64,000 nucleotides of DNA from Thermocrinis sp. (GCF_036781485.1 NZ_DAIQAX010000002.1:98759-162758); one strand, 5' to 3'; shown: positions 7,759 to 17,679, counted from the stretch's first letter. Notes: generated by a model not told the origin, from the sequence alone. Numbers and translations: made by a program.

Positions 7759-9747
7759 ATGGTAGAGTGGTTTAGAAAGGCTACGGAAAAGGATCTTTTG
7801 CTGATAAATACCATAAGGTTTTTGAGCGTTGATCAGGTGGAGAGGGCTAAATCTGGGCATCCAGGAATGCCTTTGGGTGCAAGCCATATAGCCTATTTAA
7901 TCTACGATAGGTTCCTCAGGTTCAATCCCAAAAATCCAAATTGGATAAACAGGGATAGGTTTGTGCTTTCTGCGGGCCATGCAAGCGCAATGCTTTATTC
8001 TCTACTTTTCGTCATGGGATACGATCTGGATATTGAAGATCTGAAGCAGTTTAGACAGCTAAACAGCAAAACGCCAGGTCATCCAGAAAGCTTTTTAACT
8101 CCGGGAGTGGAAGCAACCACTGGACCCCTTGGACAAGGCATAGGTAATGCGGTTGGTATGGCTCTTGCGGAAAGGTTTCTTTCAGAAAAGTTCAACAAGG
8201 AAGATTTCCCTATCATAGATCACTACACGTTCACCTTGGTGAGCGATGGGGACTTGATGGAAGGAGTTTCTAGTGAAGTTGCTCAGCTGGCTGGACATTG
8301 GAAACTAAACAAGCTCGTAGTTATCTGGGACAACAACAGAGTTTCCATAGACGGGCCCACTTCCTTAGCTTGGTCGGAGGATGTTCTAAAGAGGTTTGAA
8401 GCTTTCGGCTGGTTTGTGCAGGAAGTGGAAGATGGTTACGACTTAGAAAAGTTAGAAAAGGCTATAAAGAAAGCCTTGGAACAAAAAGAAAAGCCATCCT
8501 TTATATCAGTTAGAACCCATCTGGCTTACGGCAGTCCTAAGCAGGACGATGCAAGCGCCCATGGTGCACCCTTAGGCAAAGAGCTTGTTTTACAAACAAA
8601 GAGAAACTTTGGATGGCCAGAGGATGAGTTCTTTGTGCCAGAGGAGGTGTGGCTTTATAGGTCTGAGAAGATAAAAAAAGGAGAGCTTCTGGAAAAGCAA
8701 TGGCAGGAGATGTTCCAAGAGTATGTCAAAAAGTATCCACAAGAGGGGGAGCTTTTGCTAAAAGTCTTCAGCAGAGATTGGGGAGAGGATTACAAAAATG
8801 TTCTTCCAGATTTCAGGGAGCCTATGGCCACAAGACAGGCAAGCGGTAAAGTCTTAAATAGTATATCCAAGGTCATTCCCACACTTTTTGGAGGGTCTGC
8901 GGACCTTTCCGAATCCAACAATACATACCTTCATGAAGAAGGAGATTTTCCAAAGGGTAGAAATCTACACTTTGGCGTCAGAGAGCACGCCATGGGTACC
9001 ATTCTAAACGGTATGGCATACCACGGAGGGGTGCTACCCTACGGTGGGACCTTTTTGGTGTTCTCTGACTACATGAGACCATCCATAAGAATGGCAGCCC
9101 TTTCTAAACTACAGGTAGTGTATGTTTTTACTCACGACTCAATCGGATTGGGAGAGGATGGCCCCACCCATCAACCGGTGGAACAGTTATCATCCCTTAG
9201 GCTCATTCCTAACCTTTTTGTTCTTAGACCGGCTGATGCCAACGAAGTTAGCGTGGCATGGCAGATAGCCATAGAAAGAAAGGAAGGACCTACAGCTATT
9301 GTTCTAACAAGACAGAAGCTCCCTCTCATAGACAGGCAAAAGTATTCTTCCCACTGGGAGTGTCTAAAAGGTGCTTATGTATTGGCAGATGGAGGAGAGG
9401 AAACTCAAGTGGTAATTTTTGCTTCTGGCTCGGAAGTGCATCCAGCTTTGAAAGCCAAGCAGATCTTAGAAGAGAAGGGCATAAAAGTTAGCGTGGTAAA
9501 TGTCTTTTCCTTTGAACTTTTTGAAACTCAGCCAGAAGAGTATAAGAGAAAAGTTCTTATGCGGAATGTAAAAAAGAGGGTGGCGGTAGAGGCGGGAAGA
9601 GGCTTAGTCTGGCATAAATTCGTAGGTATGGACGGATTGATAATAAGCATGGAAGAGTTTGGTAAATCCGCACCGGGAGAAAAACTTATGGAACATTTTG
9701 GGTTTGTAGGAGAAGAAATAGCAAGGAGGATAGAAAGGTGGCTATAG
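7759..9747 (+). CDS. tkt: Transketolase
   Basis: A 662-residue thiamine diphosphate enzyme that moves two-carbon units between sugar phosphates in the pentose phosphate pathway. N-terminal TPP-domain features include [12 protein letters not shown], the TPP/metal motif [12 protein letters not shown] with the downstream asparagines in IWDNN, and the Pyr-domain segment [11 protein letters not shown], followed by FGVREHAMG and [15 protein letters not shown]. Full normal length. The upstream ATG at 7754 is out of frame, so 7759 is the start. It heads an operon with folE, holB, ricT and a RlmN-like gene; the folE start lies inside its last codons. Confidence 0.97.
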   Translation: MVEWFRKATEKDLLLINTIRFLSVDQVERAKSGHPGMPLGASHIAYLIYDRFLRFNPKNPNWINRDRFVLSAGHASAMLYSLLFVMGYDLDIEDLKQFRQLNSKTPGHPESFLTPGVEATTGPLGQGIGNAVGMALAERFLSEKFNKEDFPIIDHYTFTLVSDGDLMEGVSSEVAQLAGHWKLNKLVVIWDNNRVSIDGPTSLAWSEDVLKRFEAFGWFVQEVEDGYDLEKLEKAIKKALEQKEKPSFISVRTHLAYGSPKQDDASAHGAPLGKELVLQTKRNFGWPEDEFFVPEEVWLYRSEKIKKGELLEKQWQEMFQEYVKKYPQEGELLLKVFSRDWGEDYKNVLPDFREPMATRQASGKVLNSISKVIPTLFGGSADLSESNNTYLHEEGDFPKGRNLHFGVREHAMGTILNGMAYHGGVLPYGGTFLVFSDYMRPSIRMAALSKLQVVYVFTHDSIGLGEDGPTHQPVEQLSSLRLIPNLFVLRPADANEVSVAWQIAIERKEGPTAIVLTRQKLPLIDRQKYSSHWECLKGAYVLADGGEETQVVIFASGSEVHPALKAKQILEEKGIKVSVVNVFSFELFETQPEEYKRKVLMRNVKKRVAVEAGRGLVWHKFVGMDGLIISMEEFGKSAPGEKLMEHFGFVGEEIARRIERWL

Positions 9748-10298
9748 ATAAAGAAAAGATTGAAAGAGCCGTAAGGCTTTTCTTAGAAGCCATAGGAGAA
9801 GATCCAGATAGAGAGGGTTTAAAGGAAACACCTAATAGAGTGGCGCGCATGTGGGAAGAGTTTGACAAACAAAGAAACTTTGACTTCAAACTCTTTGAAG
9901 AGTTTGGAGATTACAACGAAATGGTTTTGGTAAGAGATATAACCGTATATAGCCTGTGCGAGCATCATCTACTGCCTTTTTTTGGAAAAGCCCATATAGC
10001 CTACATACCTCAAGGTATAGTTTGCGGACTGTCCAAGTTGGTAAGGGCTGTCAGAGCCTTTGCCTTAAGACCCCAGGTTCAAGAAAGACTAACCAATCAA
10101 ATAGCTGACTTTCTCATGGAACAACTAAAACCTAAGGGCGTGGCCGTGGTCTTAGAAATGGAGCATCTGTGTATGTCTATGAGAGGGGTAATGTCTCCCG
10201 GCCATCTGACCACAACCTCTGCACTAAGAGGTGTTTTCCTATCAGATCTACGGACAAGGGAAGAATTCTTGAAACTTATACAAAAGACCAGATCATGA
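9738..10298 (+). CDS. folE: GTP cyclohydrolase I
   Basis: FolE converts GTP to 7,8-dihydroneopterin triphosphate, the first step of folate (and queuosine-type) biosynthesis. The 186-residue protein has the Zn ligands C74 and H77 ([10 protein letters not shown]) and C145 (EHLCMSMRG), and the TPNRVARMW substrate-region motif. The start is GTG at 9738, supported by AGGAGG at 9725-9730, 7 nt upstream. It overlaps the tkt end by 10 nt, and its stop overlaps the holB ATG (ATGA at 10295-10298). Confidence 0.96.
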   Translation: MAIDKEKIERAVRLFLEAIGEDPDREGLKETPNRVARMWEEFDKQRNFDFKLFEEFGDYNEMVLVRDITVYSLCEHHLLPFFGKAHIAYIPQGIVCGLSKLVRAVRAFALRPQVQERLTNQIADFLMEQLKPKGVAVVLEMEHLCMSMRGVMSPGHLTTTSALRGVFLSDLRTREEFLKLIQKTRS

Positions 10299-11266
10299 AG
10301 GCTAGGCTTTTTGTAGAGAAGATGTATAAGCAAGGACGCATACCTAATGCTATTCTTTTTTACGGTAAAGAAGGTATAGGCAAAAGGGAAATTGCCTCTG
10401 AACTTGCCCAAGCTATCTTGTGCTTAAAAAACCAGTATCCACCCTGTGGTAGTTGTACCTCCTGCACACTGATCAAGGACTTTTTTTCCACACCCGAGGA
10501 GAAACTGAGAGTTTTTGGAGAGTCCTCCTACGGTAAAGAGATTTTTTTGTATCTCCAAGGAGATCATCCAGACTTCATATGTATAAAGCCCGAAAAGACA
10601 GAAATAAAAGTGGATCAAATAAGAGCTTTAAAGGATTTTGTCTATATCAGACCAGCCCTTTCTAATAAAAAGGTCGTCCTCATCCAAAATGCGGAGACTA
10701 TGAACCTCTATGCACAGAATGCTTTACTTAAGGTATTGGAAGAGCCTCCAGCTGATACCTTTTTCATATTAGTATGCAACAATTTACACAAGATCTTACC
10801 AACTATAAAGTCAAGGTGCTTTTTGTTAGAGATCCCCCCTCTAACGATGGACGAATTAACCAAAAGAACTGGGATAACTGACCCAACACTTTTAGAGCTT
10901 GCGGATGGAAGTCTAAAACTTTTAAATCAGATAAAGGAAAAAGAAGATCTTGTAAAAACTGCATTGAATTTCTTAAGCGGGGATATAATGACTGTATACA
11001 ATATAGCTAACAAATTAGACAATCTAAGCGAAGAAGATCAAATGCTGTTTCTCAAGGTCCTTACCTTTCTAATTCACAAAAAGTATTTGAAAGAAAAAGA
11101 CGATAGTTATAAACTAATATTGGATAGGCTGTATTCAACTATGGAATATTTGGGAAGAGGATTAAACCTTACATTGTTGATGTTTTATATTTACTTGGAA
11201 GGAGGTAATAACCTTGCTTTACATAAAGGCTCGCTTCAAGGATACAAGGAAGATTACGCAGGTTGA
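10295..11266 (+). CDS. holB: DNA polymerase III delta-prime subunit
   Basis: A 323-residue clamp-loader AAA+ subunit. Walker A-like loop GKEGIGKR (residues 24-31); zinc-binding cysteines C43, C51, C54 and C57 (CGSCTSC), as in DnaX/HolB clamp-loader proteins; sensor and [16 protein letters not shown] motif; SRC motif ([13 protein letters not shown]). The open frame extends upstream to 10169, but only through folE, so the ATG at 10295, overlapping the folE stop, is taken. The downstream ricT start lies 53 nt inside its end. The holB-ricT order is also known from Bacillus (holB-yaaT). Confidence 0.9.
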   Translation: MKARLFVEKMYKQGRIPNAILFYGKEGIGKREIASELAQAILCLKNQYPPCGSCTSCTLIKDFFSTPEEKLRVFGESSYGKEIFLYLQGDHPDFICIKPEKTEIKVDQIRALKDFVYIRPALSNKKVVLIQNAETMNLYAQNALLKVLEEPPADTFFILVCNNLHKILPTIKSRCFLLEIPPLTMDELTKRTGITDPTLLELADGSLKLLNQIKEKEDLVKTALNFLSGDIMTVYNIANKLDNLSEEDQMLFLKVLTFLIHKKYLKEKDDSYKLILDRLYSTMEYLGRGLNLTLLMFYIYLEGGNNLALHKGSLQGYKEDYAG

Positions 11267-12080
11267 CGGCGTTAATGAAGAGTTAAGTCGGGGCGATCTA
11301 ATAGTAGTCAATTCGGAAAAGGGGGAGGAAATCGTAGAAGTTCTGGGTTATTCAAAAGAGAGTTCGTCCTCAAGAGTGTCCTTTGTACGAAGGGCTAACG
11401 AAGAAGATATAGCTAATGCAGAGGAGAACGAAAAAAAGGCGCAAGAAGTGCATGAATTGTGTAAGGATAAGATAAGGCAGTACAACCTCGGCATGAAGCT
11501 TCTCAAAACATACATACCACTTGATAAGTCTAAAGTCTTCTTTTACTACACTGCTGAGCAGAGGGTCGATTTTAGACCTTTGGTGAGGGACCTTGCAAAG
11601 GTTGTAAAAAAACGTATAGAAATGCGGCAGGTTGGAGTTAGGGATGCAGTTCAGATGATGGGTTGGGTTGGAAACTGTGGCAACGACACATGCTGTGCAA
11701 AATTTACAGAGAAGTTTGAATCTGTTTACGTCTATGACATACACAATCAGAACCTCCCCCTTTCTCCTTCTAAATTCACAGGTCCCTGTGGAAGACTTCT
11801 GTGCTGTCTGGCGTACGAAAGGGACAATTACTTAGTAAAGGAAATCTTACCAGAAATTGGAACACCTCTTTGTTATCAAGGTAAAGAATTCAGGCTTGCC
11901 TTTGTAGATCCTATTCAAGAGTATGCTATGTTAGAGGCTGATGACAAAAAAGTTCGTGTGCCCTTAGAGGAGATCTTGCCCTTCGGTTATAAAAAGTCCT
12001 TGGAAAATTGTAGAAAATGTCCCACGTGTTGCAGAAGAATAAACTTAGACTATGAGGCTTTTGCAGGAACTCAGGAGTGA
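11214..12080 (+). CDS. ricT: PSP1-domain protein RicT/YaaT
   Basis: In Bacillus RicT (YaaT) is part of the Y-complex that binds iron-sulfur clusters and affects RNA processing; the role in this lineage is not established. The PSP1 C-terminal domain carries the cysteines C155, C160, C161 and C192, C197, C198 (GNCGNDTCCAKF, GPCGRLLCCLAYE). A further C-terminal cluster is present: C266, C269, C272, C273. Start is TTG at 11214 with GGAGG at 11201-11205, 8 nt upstream, inside the holB coding region. The 288-residue length is normal. It overlaps the next gene by 29 nt. Confidence 0.88.
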   Translation: MLYIKARFKDTRKITQVDGVNEELSRGDLIVVNSEKGEEIVEVLGYSKESSSSRVSFVRRANEEDIANAEENEKKAQEVHELCKDKIRQYNLGMKLLKTYIPLDKSKVFFYYTAEQRVDFRPLVRDLAKVVKKRIEMRQVGVRDAVQMMGWVGNCGNDTCCAKFTEKFESVYVYDIHNQNLPLSPSKFTGPCGRLLCCLAYERDNYLVKEILPEIGTPLCYQGKEFRLAFVDPIQEYAMLEADDKKVRVPLEEILPFGYKKSLENCRKCPTCCRRINLDYEAFAGTQE

Positions 12081-12852
12081 TTTAAACAGATTATACCTTT
12101 TTGAGTTGGACGATGGTTTAAGAGTGGAGTCAGTTTTTTATAGGGGGGACACACTTTGTATCTCTTCACAGGTAGGTTGCGCCATAGGTTGTCCTTTTTG
12201 TCTTTCGGGCTCAAAGGGACTTTTTAGAAACCTAAGCTACGAGGAGATATATTTACAGTATAAGCTTCTGAAGGAAAGGCTCCCAATAAAAAGGATAGCC
12301 ATCGCAGGAATAGGCGAACCTCTTATGAACTATCAAAATGTAGAACAGGCTTTCTGGGCTTTTAAAAAAGATGGCGTAAAGGTTTCCTTTTATACCACTG
12401 GCTTTCCAACAGACAAGCTTTTAAACCTTCTAAACCTTCCACACAACGGCATAACAATATCCATTCACACCTTAGACGAAGAAAAAAGAAAATACCTACT
12501 ACCCCACGCAGGAAGTCTTAAGACCCTTTTGGATGTCTTAAAAACTCATCTGAGAGTTCTAAGCAAACGCAAAAAGAAAAAAATAGGTTTGGCTTACTTG
12601 TTACTGAAAGGTATTAACGATTCGCAGGAGGAGCTTTTAGAATTTGCTAAGCTTGTAAAGGCTTTAGGTGTGAATGCGGTTTTGCTGTATTACAATACAA
12701 CCAATGCAAACTTTGTTCAAATGTCGCCAGAAGAATACGAAAAACACTTTTTTCTACTAAAATCTCAGGATGTAAGAGTCACTCTATCCACAAGGTACAG
12801 GAAGGATAAGCTGGGCGGGTGTGGAACGCTTTTGATCAATCGGTCTTTATGA
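12052..12852 (+). CDS. RlmN/Cfr-like radical SAM protein lacking the N-terminal domain
   Basis: RlmN methylates A2503 of 23S rRNA and A37 of some tRNAs. This protein has only 266 residues, against about 350 in usual RlmN, because the N-terminal helical domain is missing. The radical SAM cluster motif is C43-AIG-C47-PF-C50. Both cysteines needed for the RlmN mechanism have counterparts: C36 in TLCISSQVGC, and the methyl-carrying C257 in LGGCGTLL. The SAM-binding GEPLMNY motif is present. The ATG at 12052 lies inside ricT. It could be the sole RlmN of the organism or a paralogue with another RNA substrate; the window cannot decide. Confidence 0.8.
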   Translation: MRLLQELRSDLNRLYLFELDDGLRVESVFYRGDTLCISSQVGCAIGCPFCLSGSKGLFRNLSYEEIYLQYKLLKERLPIKRIAIAGIGEPLMNYQNVEQAFWAFKKDGVKVSFYTTGFPTDKLLNLLNLPHNGITISIHTLDEEKRKYLLPHAGSLKTLLDVLKTHLRVLSKRKKKKIGLAYLLLKGINDSQEELLEFAKLVKALGVNAVLLYYNTTNANFVQMSPEEYEKHFFLLKSQDVRVTLSTRYRKDKLGGCGTLLINRSL

Positions 12853-13237
12853 GGTCTCCGATGATCTCCTCTGAGTCTCCCTTTGTCACGCAGCCCAAGG
12901 GTAATACCTGGACCTTAACCACGCCCTTCTTGAGCATCCCCAGCTTTTCCGCAGCGGACTTTGAAAGGTCTATTATCCTTCCTCTCTTGTAAGGCCCTCT
13001 GTCATTTATCCTGACCACCACTTCCTTGCCGTTTTCAAGATTTCTAACCAGCACGTAAGAGTGCATATCAAAGCGCTTTGACGCAGCGGTATATTTATAC
13101 TTGTCAAACATCTCACCACTTGATGCCTTCCTTCCGTGAAACTTACCCCCATACCAAGAAGCATATCCTTCTATTGGTAAGCATTCATTGGCCATAGTAA
13201 AAGCCACTGCCAAAAACAAACCAATTATCCACCCCAT
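12836..13237 (-). CDS. RlpA-like double-psi beta-barrel protein (septal ring type)
   Basis: A 133-residue exported protein with a signal-like hydrophobic N-terminus (MGWIIGLFLAVAFTMA), then one RlpA/DPBB domain: EGYASWYGGKFHGRKASSGE, VLVRNLENGKEVVVRINDRGP, GRIIDLSKSAAEKLGM. RlpA proteins bind or cleave denuded peptidoglycan glycans at septa. No SPOR domain and no lipobox cysteine at the usual spot are seen, so it would be a small secreted form. It converges on the RlmN-like gene with a 17-nt overlap. A second, lipoprotein-type RlpA relative is encoded at 46049. Confidence 0.85.
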   Translation of the reverse strand: MGWIIGLFLAVAFTMANECLPIEGYASWYGGKFHGRKASSGEMFDKYKYTAASKRFDMHSYVLVRNLENGKEVVVRINDRGPYKRGRIIDLSKSAAEKLGMLKKGVVKVQVLPLGCVTKGDSEEIIGDLIKTD

Positions 13238-13279
13238 TGTGGCTAGATTATACTACCACACATTAATGGGCTTGGTCAA

Positions 13280-13294
13280 GGGGGCAAGGCCCCC
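13280..13294. terminator. Perfect GC hairpin downstream of acs
   Basis: GGGGGC-AAG-GCCCCC (six base pairs, 3-nt loop) lies 10 nt beyond the acs stop and before the RlpA-like gene's start on the same strand. The stem is strong but no U-tract follows on either strand, so it may be a weak terminator or a 3'-end-stabilising hairpin rather than a standard intrinsic terminator. Confidence 0.35.
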
Positions 13295-13304
13295 ATGGGT
13301 TCAA

Positions 13305-15200
13305 TCAGTCTTCCAATGTGGAAATATCGCCTACTGGTAGGCCAAGCTCCTGTGCTTTTAAAACCCTCCTCATTATCTTTCCGCTTCTTGTCTTGGGAAG
13401 TTTTTCCACAAACTCTATCTCATCGGGGACTGCAATAGCACCCAAAACCTGTCTTACATGTTGCTTTATATCTTCCTTCAGCCTATCGGAAGGTTCCACA
13501 CCTTTCTTAAGTATTACAAAAGCTTTTATAGATTCTCCTTTTATCTCGTGAGGCTTTCCTATAACCGCCGCCTCCGCCACTGCGCTATGGTCCACCAAAG
13601 CAGACTCCACTTCCATAGTGCCTATTCTGTGCCCTGCTACGTTCAAAACATCATCCGCCCTTCCAAGGATCATTATGTAACCTTCTTCGTCGTAAGTGGC
13701 CAAGTCCCCTGTAAAGTAAACATTTCCTGGAATAGCAGTCCAATACTTTTCATACCTTTCTGGCTCTCCCCAACAAGTTCTGAGCATGGATGGCCAGGGA
13801 GTTTTTATTATTAAATTCCCCACAGTGTTTGGAGGCAAGGGGTTTCCTGAACCGTCCACCACCGCTGGCTCTATGGTAAAGAAGGGCTTCCCAGCCTTTC
13901 CTGGCTTTGCCGGATAGGATGGGATAGTGGTTATCATGTGGGCGCCCGTTTCTGTTTGCCACCATGTATCCACTATTACGCATTTCCCCCTTCCTATGTT
14001 TTTGTAATACCACTCCCAAGCTTCCGGATTTATAGGCTCGCCCACACTACCCAGAATTCTCAGAGAAGAAAGGTCGTACTTGGCTGGCCACTCCTCTCCG
14101 TACCTCATAAACATTCTTATAGCAGTGGGTGCGGTGTAAAAGATATTTACTCTATACTTTTCTACATAACTCCACCATCTGCCCGGGTCTGGATAATCTG
14201 GCGCACCCTCCACAGTTAGAGAAGTTAGCCCATTGGCAAGGGGTCCATAAACTATGTAAGAGTGTCCTGTTATCCATCCAATATCTGCGGTGCACCAGTA
14301 GATGTCATCCTCGTGGGCGTCAAAGACTACCTTGGTAGTGTAGTATGTTCCCACCATATAACCACCGGTGGTATGAAGAACTCCCTTTGGCTTTCCTGTT
14401 GTGCCAGATGTATAAAGGATAAATAGAGGGTCCTCTGCGTCCATAACTTCGGGCTCACAAGCAGGAGATGATTCCTGTATGAGCTTATCTAAGCTCACAA
14501 GCTGTGGATTTTCTCCGTTTAACACATCTTTGTCTCTATCCCATACAACCACCTTATCCACAAAAGAAAACCCATCTATTGCCCTTAAAGCTGTTGAAAG
14601 TAAATCTATCTTCTTTCCCCTCCTCTTTGTGTACGTTGCTGTAATCACGATTTTTGCCTTTGCATCTTCTATCCTTGTTCTGAGTGCACCTTCACTAAAG
14701 CCCGCAAACACAACGCTATGAATGGCACCAATTCTAGCACATGCTAACATACAAGCAATAGCCTCTATGGTGTTTGGCATGTAAATAGAAATTCTGTCTC
14801 CCTTTCTTACACCTAAGGACTTTAAGCCGTTTGCTATTCTACTAACAAGTTCTAAGAGTTCCCCATAAGTTATCTTCTTTTCGTTGTTTTCCTCATCTAG
14901 CCATATGTAGGCTACTTTGTTCCTTCTGCCATTGTTTACGTGCCTGTCCAAACAGTTGTAAGTAATGTTTGTCTTAGCTCCTACAAACCACTGAGCGTAC
15001 GGAAACTGCCAATCCAAAACCTTGTCCCATTTTTTAAACCAGTGAAGCTCTTCTGCCACCTTGGCCCAAAAGCCTTCTCTGTCCCTTATTGACTCTTGAT
15101 AAAGAGTCTCGTAATCCTTGATCCAAGCCCTGTCTAAGACATCCTTGGGAGGATGGTACTTGTCTTCCACCTTTAAAAGGACCTCATCTTTTGCCTCCAT
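13305..15200 (-). CDS. acs: Acetyl-CoA synthetase (AMP-forming)
   Basis: Acs activates acetate to acetyl-CoA via acetyl-AMP in the cytoplasm. The 631-residue length is normal. Adenylate-forming motifs: YTSGTTGKPKGV (about residues 262-273), WWQTETGAHM, TGDLATYDEEGYI and the C-terminal PKTRSGKIMRR, where K608 is the lysine that is acetylated in regulated Acs enzymes. AGGAGG precedes the ATG at 15200. It is divergent from the acetate-type symporter operon at 15420, so uptake and activation are probably co-regulated from the shared 219-nt region. A deacetylase of the AcuC type is encoded at 43244. Confidence 0.96.
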   Translation of the reverse strand: MEAKDEVLLKVEDKYHPPKDVLDRAWIKDYETLYQESIRDREGFWAKVAEELHWFKKWDKVLDWQFPYAQWFVGAKTNITYNCLDRHVNNGRRNKVAYIWLDEENNEKKITYGELLELVSRIANGLKSLGVRKGDRISIYMPNTIEAIACMLACARIGAIHSVVFAGFSEGALRTRIEDAKAKIVITATYTKRRGKKIDLLSTALRAIDGFSFVDKVVVWDRDKDVLNGENPQLVSLDKLIQESSPACEPEVMDAEDPLFILYTSGTTGKPKGVLHTTGGYMVGTYYTTKVVFDAHEDDIYWCTADIGWITGHSYIVYGPLANGLTSLTVEGAPDYPDPGRWWSYVEKYRVNIFYTAPTAIRMFMRYGEEWPAKYDLSSLRILGSVGEPINPEAWEWYYKNIGRGKCVIVDTWWQTETGAHMITTIPSYPAKPGKAGKPFFTIEPAVVDGSGNPLPPNTVGNLIIKTPWPSMLRTCWGEPERYEKYWTAIPGNVYFTGDLATYDEEGYIMILGRADDVLNVAGHRIGTMEVESALVDHSAVAEAAVIGKPHEIKGESIKAFVILKKGVEPSDRLKEDIKQHVRQVLGAIAVPDEIEFVEKLPKTRSGKIMRRVLKAQELGLPVGDISTLED

Positions 15201-15274
15201 GTTAGACCTCCTTTTTGTTTAAAAATTATAAAAGGATTTTTTGGAAAAATTAGCCCCTTGCTCGCAAAATTCAA

Positions 15275-15302
15275 AAGTATATGATTAAAATCGTATATTT
15301 TT
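15275..15302. repeat. Imperfect inverted repeat between acs and the symporter operon
   Basis: AAAGTATATGATT and AATCGTATATTTT are separated by 2 nt, with two mismatches between arms. It lies about 75 nt upstream of the acs start and 118 nt before the symporter operon. It could be an operator for a regulator of the divergent genes; this is inference only. Confidence 0.35.
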
Positions 15303-15355
15303 GAAATTAAAAACCGCTTAACATGGCAAATAATTATATGAATAGTCTTATAAAC

Positions 15356-15383
15356 TTGACTATATTCCAAAAATTGCTAAACT
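15356..15383 (+). promoter_or_regulatory. Promoter of the symporter operon
   Basis: TTGACT (15356-15361), 16-nt spacer, TAAACT (15378-15383). A leader of about 30 nt with AAGGAGGT follows to the ATG at 15420. Unlike several other operon heads here, this one has a Shine-Dalgarno and a normal leader. Confidence 0.45.
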
Positions 15384-15419
15384 AAATAAATCAAAAACCT
15401 ATAAAAAGGAGGTGGTAGC

Positions 15420-15677
15420 ATGCTATCAAAGGAGCAACTGCAAAGCTATTGGCGGGAAAACCGCAACCTTATGTATCTAGTCCTTGTTATTTGGGCTTTG
15501 GTCTCCTATGGAGCAGCTCTCATAGCTGGTTGGCTTAACAAGATAGTTATTTTTGGCTTTCCATTAGGTTATTACATGGGCTCCCAGGGTTCGCTAATAG
15601 TTTTCATTCTACTTTTAGTTTTTTATGCAAAAAGTATGAATGAAATTGACAAAAAGTATGGTGTAGAGGAGGAGTGA
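15420..15677 (+). CDS. DUF4212 small subunit of sodium/solute symporter
   Basis: An 85-residue protein with two membrane helices (about residues 18-38 and 50-72) of the DUF4212 family. These are encoded immediately before VC_2705-type sodium:solute symporters and are thought to be their small subunit. An AAGGAGGTGG ribosome binding site precedes the ATG. The stop codon is followed after 1 nt by the large subunit's ATG, as expected for subunits made together. Confidence 0.85.
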   Translation: MLSKEQLQSYWRENRNLMYLVLVIWALVSYGAALIAGWLNKIVIFGFPLGYYMGSQGSLIVFILLLVFYAKSMNEIDKKYGVEEE

Positions 15678-15678
15678 C

Positions 15679-17679
15679 ATGACGCAGGAGGCTTTTGTAA
15701 GCAGATTAAAAAAGGTCTATTCTATTTACACCGGTGGCCTCATACTTCTTCTTATCCTATTAGGCATAGGAGAAAAACTCTTCGGATTGTCTCCAGTCTT
15801 TATAGGTTATGTTTTTCTCTTTGGAACCATTGCGGTTTATGCAGCTATAGGAATTATTTCAAGGACGGGAAAGGTTGCTGAGTATTATGTGGCAGGAAGA
15901 AGAGTTCCGGCAGTCTTCAACGGAATGGCTACTGCGGCGGACTGGATGTCTGCGGCGTCTTTTATCGGAATGGCTGGCGCTTTGGCTTTGCAAGGCTACA
16001 ATGGGCTTGCCTTTATAATGGGATGGACGGGCGGATATGTTCTGTTGGGTGTTCTCATAGCACCCTATCTTAGAAAGTTCGGAGCATATACAATTCCTGA
16101 CTTTTTGGATGCAAGGTATGGAGGAAAATTCCCCCGTTTTGTAGGTATAATAGCCACCCTTATTGTTTCTTTCACTTACTTGGTTGCCCAGATAACCGGT
16201 GTGGGTATCATAGCCAGCAGACTTTTGGGTATTCCTTTTGAAGTAGGTGTTTTCTTAGGTTTGGTTGGCATACTTGTTTGCTCCTTCTTGGGAGGAATGA
16301 GGGCGGTAACTTGGACCCAGGTAGCACAGTATATAGTGCTGATAATCGCTTACCTAATCCCAGTTACGGTTCTCTCTTTCAAATACACAGGAAATCCCGT
16401 ATCCCAAATATCTTACGGCTTTGCCCTACAGGGAATTGAGCGAAAATTCGCTCAGCTGAAGGATGATCCAAAGGAGCAAGAAGTTAGAGAAATCCACAAG
16501 AAAAGGGCAGAGGAGCTAAAAGCCAAGATTGCCGCACTACCCCAAAGCTGGGAAGAAGGAAAGAAAGAGCTTGAAGCAAAGCTTGCATCCCTGCCACCAG
16601 ATGATCCAAGCAGGGCTGAGCTTGAGCAAAAGCTAAAAGAGTATCCAAAGTCTCCCAAAGAAGCTAAGGAAAAATGGACACAGGCTATGAAGGATGCAGA
16701 AGCTGCCTCTAAGCCTCCTAAATCTTACGTTGCTCCACCTTCTGACGCAAAGGGCATGGCAAACTTCTTAGCCCTAACCCTAATGCTAATGTTGGGAACA
16801 GCGGGATTACCTCACGTCATAATGAGGTTTTACACCACACCCACCGTCAGAGAGGCAAGGACCTCTGCAGGATGGGCACTCTTCTTCATACTGCTCCTTT
16901 ACATAACCGCACCCGCTTACGCAGCCTTTGGAAGGTATGAGATGTTAAACCTGGTAGGAAAAGCTTTTTCTGAGATGCCCTCGTGGGTAGAAAGGTGGGC
17001 AAAGGTGGGCCTCATCACCATAAAGGACCTAAACGGTGATGGTATTATCCAATTTGCGGAGATAAAGATACATCCCGACATGATAGTCCTTGCCACACCT
17101 GAAATTGCAGGTCTTCCCTATGTCATAGCTGGTTTTGTTGCAGCTGGTGGTCTTGCGGCAGCGCTTTCTACAGCGGACGGTCTTTTAATTACCATATCCA
17201 ACGCCATATCCCACGACCTGTATTACAAGATCATTAACCCAAATCTTTCTCCTTCCACAAGGGTTAAGATAGGAAAGGCCCTACTCTTGATTGTTGCTTT
17301 ACTGGGTGCTTATGTAGCTTCCTTCAGATTAGCTATAATAGTTGAACTCGTTGCTTGGGCTTTCTCTCTGGCTGCATCTTCCCTGTTCCCAGCGCTGGTG
17401 CTTGGAATATGGGACAAAAGAACTAACAAATACGGTGCCATAGCCGGTATAATCGTGGGCCTAAGCGTCACCATAGCCTACCTAATAGCCAGCAGGTTCT
17501 ACGGGTTTGAGATCTTTGGTATAAAGCCCATCGCCGCTGGTATTTTTGGCATGCCCCTCAACTTCATCGTCACGTTTATAGTCTCTCGTCTAACACCTCC
17601 ACCACCTAAGGAAATACAAGAGTTTGTGGATAACATCAGGTATCCAAAGGGAGCGGTCAAGGCTGGTGCGGAAGAATGA
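15679..17679 (+). CDS. Sodium:solute symporter, VC_2705/ActP-like (probable acetate or small carboxylate)
   Basis: A 666-residue inner-membrane transporter of the SSS family with about 13 membrane helices. Typical motifs are YYVAGRRVPAVFNGMATAADWMSAASFIG near the N-terminus and AAGGLAAALSTADGLL in the C-terminal half. A hydrophilic, lysine- and glutamate-rich insert occupies about residues 250-357. A 12-residue EF-hand-like loop (DLNGDGIIQFAE) sits near residue 451, with Asp/Asn/Asp/Glu at the calcium-ligand positions. Context (DUF4212 partner, divergent acs, DUF294 regulator) supports acetate or another short carboxylate as substrate; the sequence alone does not fix it. Confidence 0.85.
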   Translation: MTQEAFVSRLKKVYSIYTGGLILLLILLGIGEKLFGLSPVFIGYVFLFGTIAVYAAIGIISRTGKVAEYYVAGRRVPAVFNGMATAADWMSAASFIGMAGALALQGYNGLAFIMGWTGGYVLLGVLIAPYLRKFGAYTIPDFLDARYGGKFPRFVGIIATLIVSFTYLVAQITGVGIIASRLLGIPFEVGVFLGLVGILVCSFLGGMRAVTWTQVAQYIVLIIAYLIPVTVLSFKYTGNPVSQISYGFALQGIERKFAQLKDDPKEQEVREIHKKRAEELKAKIAALPQSWEEGKKELEAKLASLPPDDPSRAELEQKLKEYPKSPKEAKEKWTQAMKDAEAASKPPKSYVAPPSDAKGMANFLALTLMLMLGTAGLPHVIMRFYTTPTVREARTSAGWALFFILLLYITAPAYAAFGRYEMLNLVGKAFSEMPSWVERWAKVGLITIKDLNGDGIIQFAEIKIHPDMIVLATPEIAGLPYVIAGFVAAGGLAAALSTADGLLITISNAISHDLYYKIINPNLSPSTRVKIGKALLLIVALLGAYVASFRLAIIVELVAWAFSLAASSLFPALVLGIWDKRTNKYGAIAGIIVGLSVTIAYLIASRFYGFEIFGIKPIAAGIFGMPLNFIVTFIVSRLTPPPPKEIQEFVDNIRYPKGAVKAGAEE

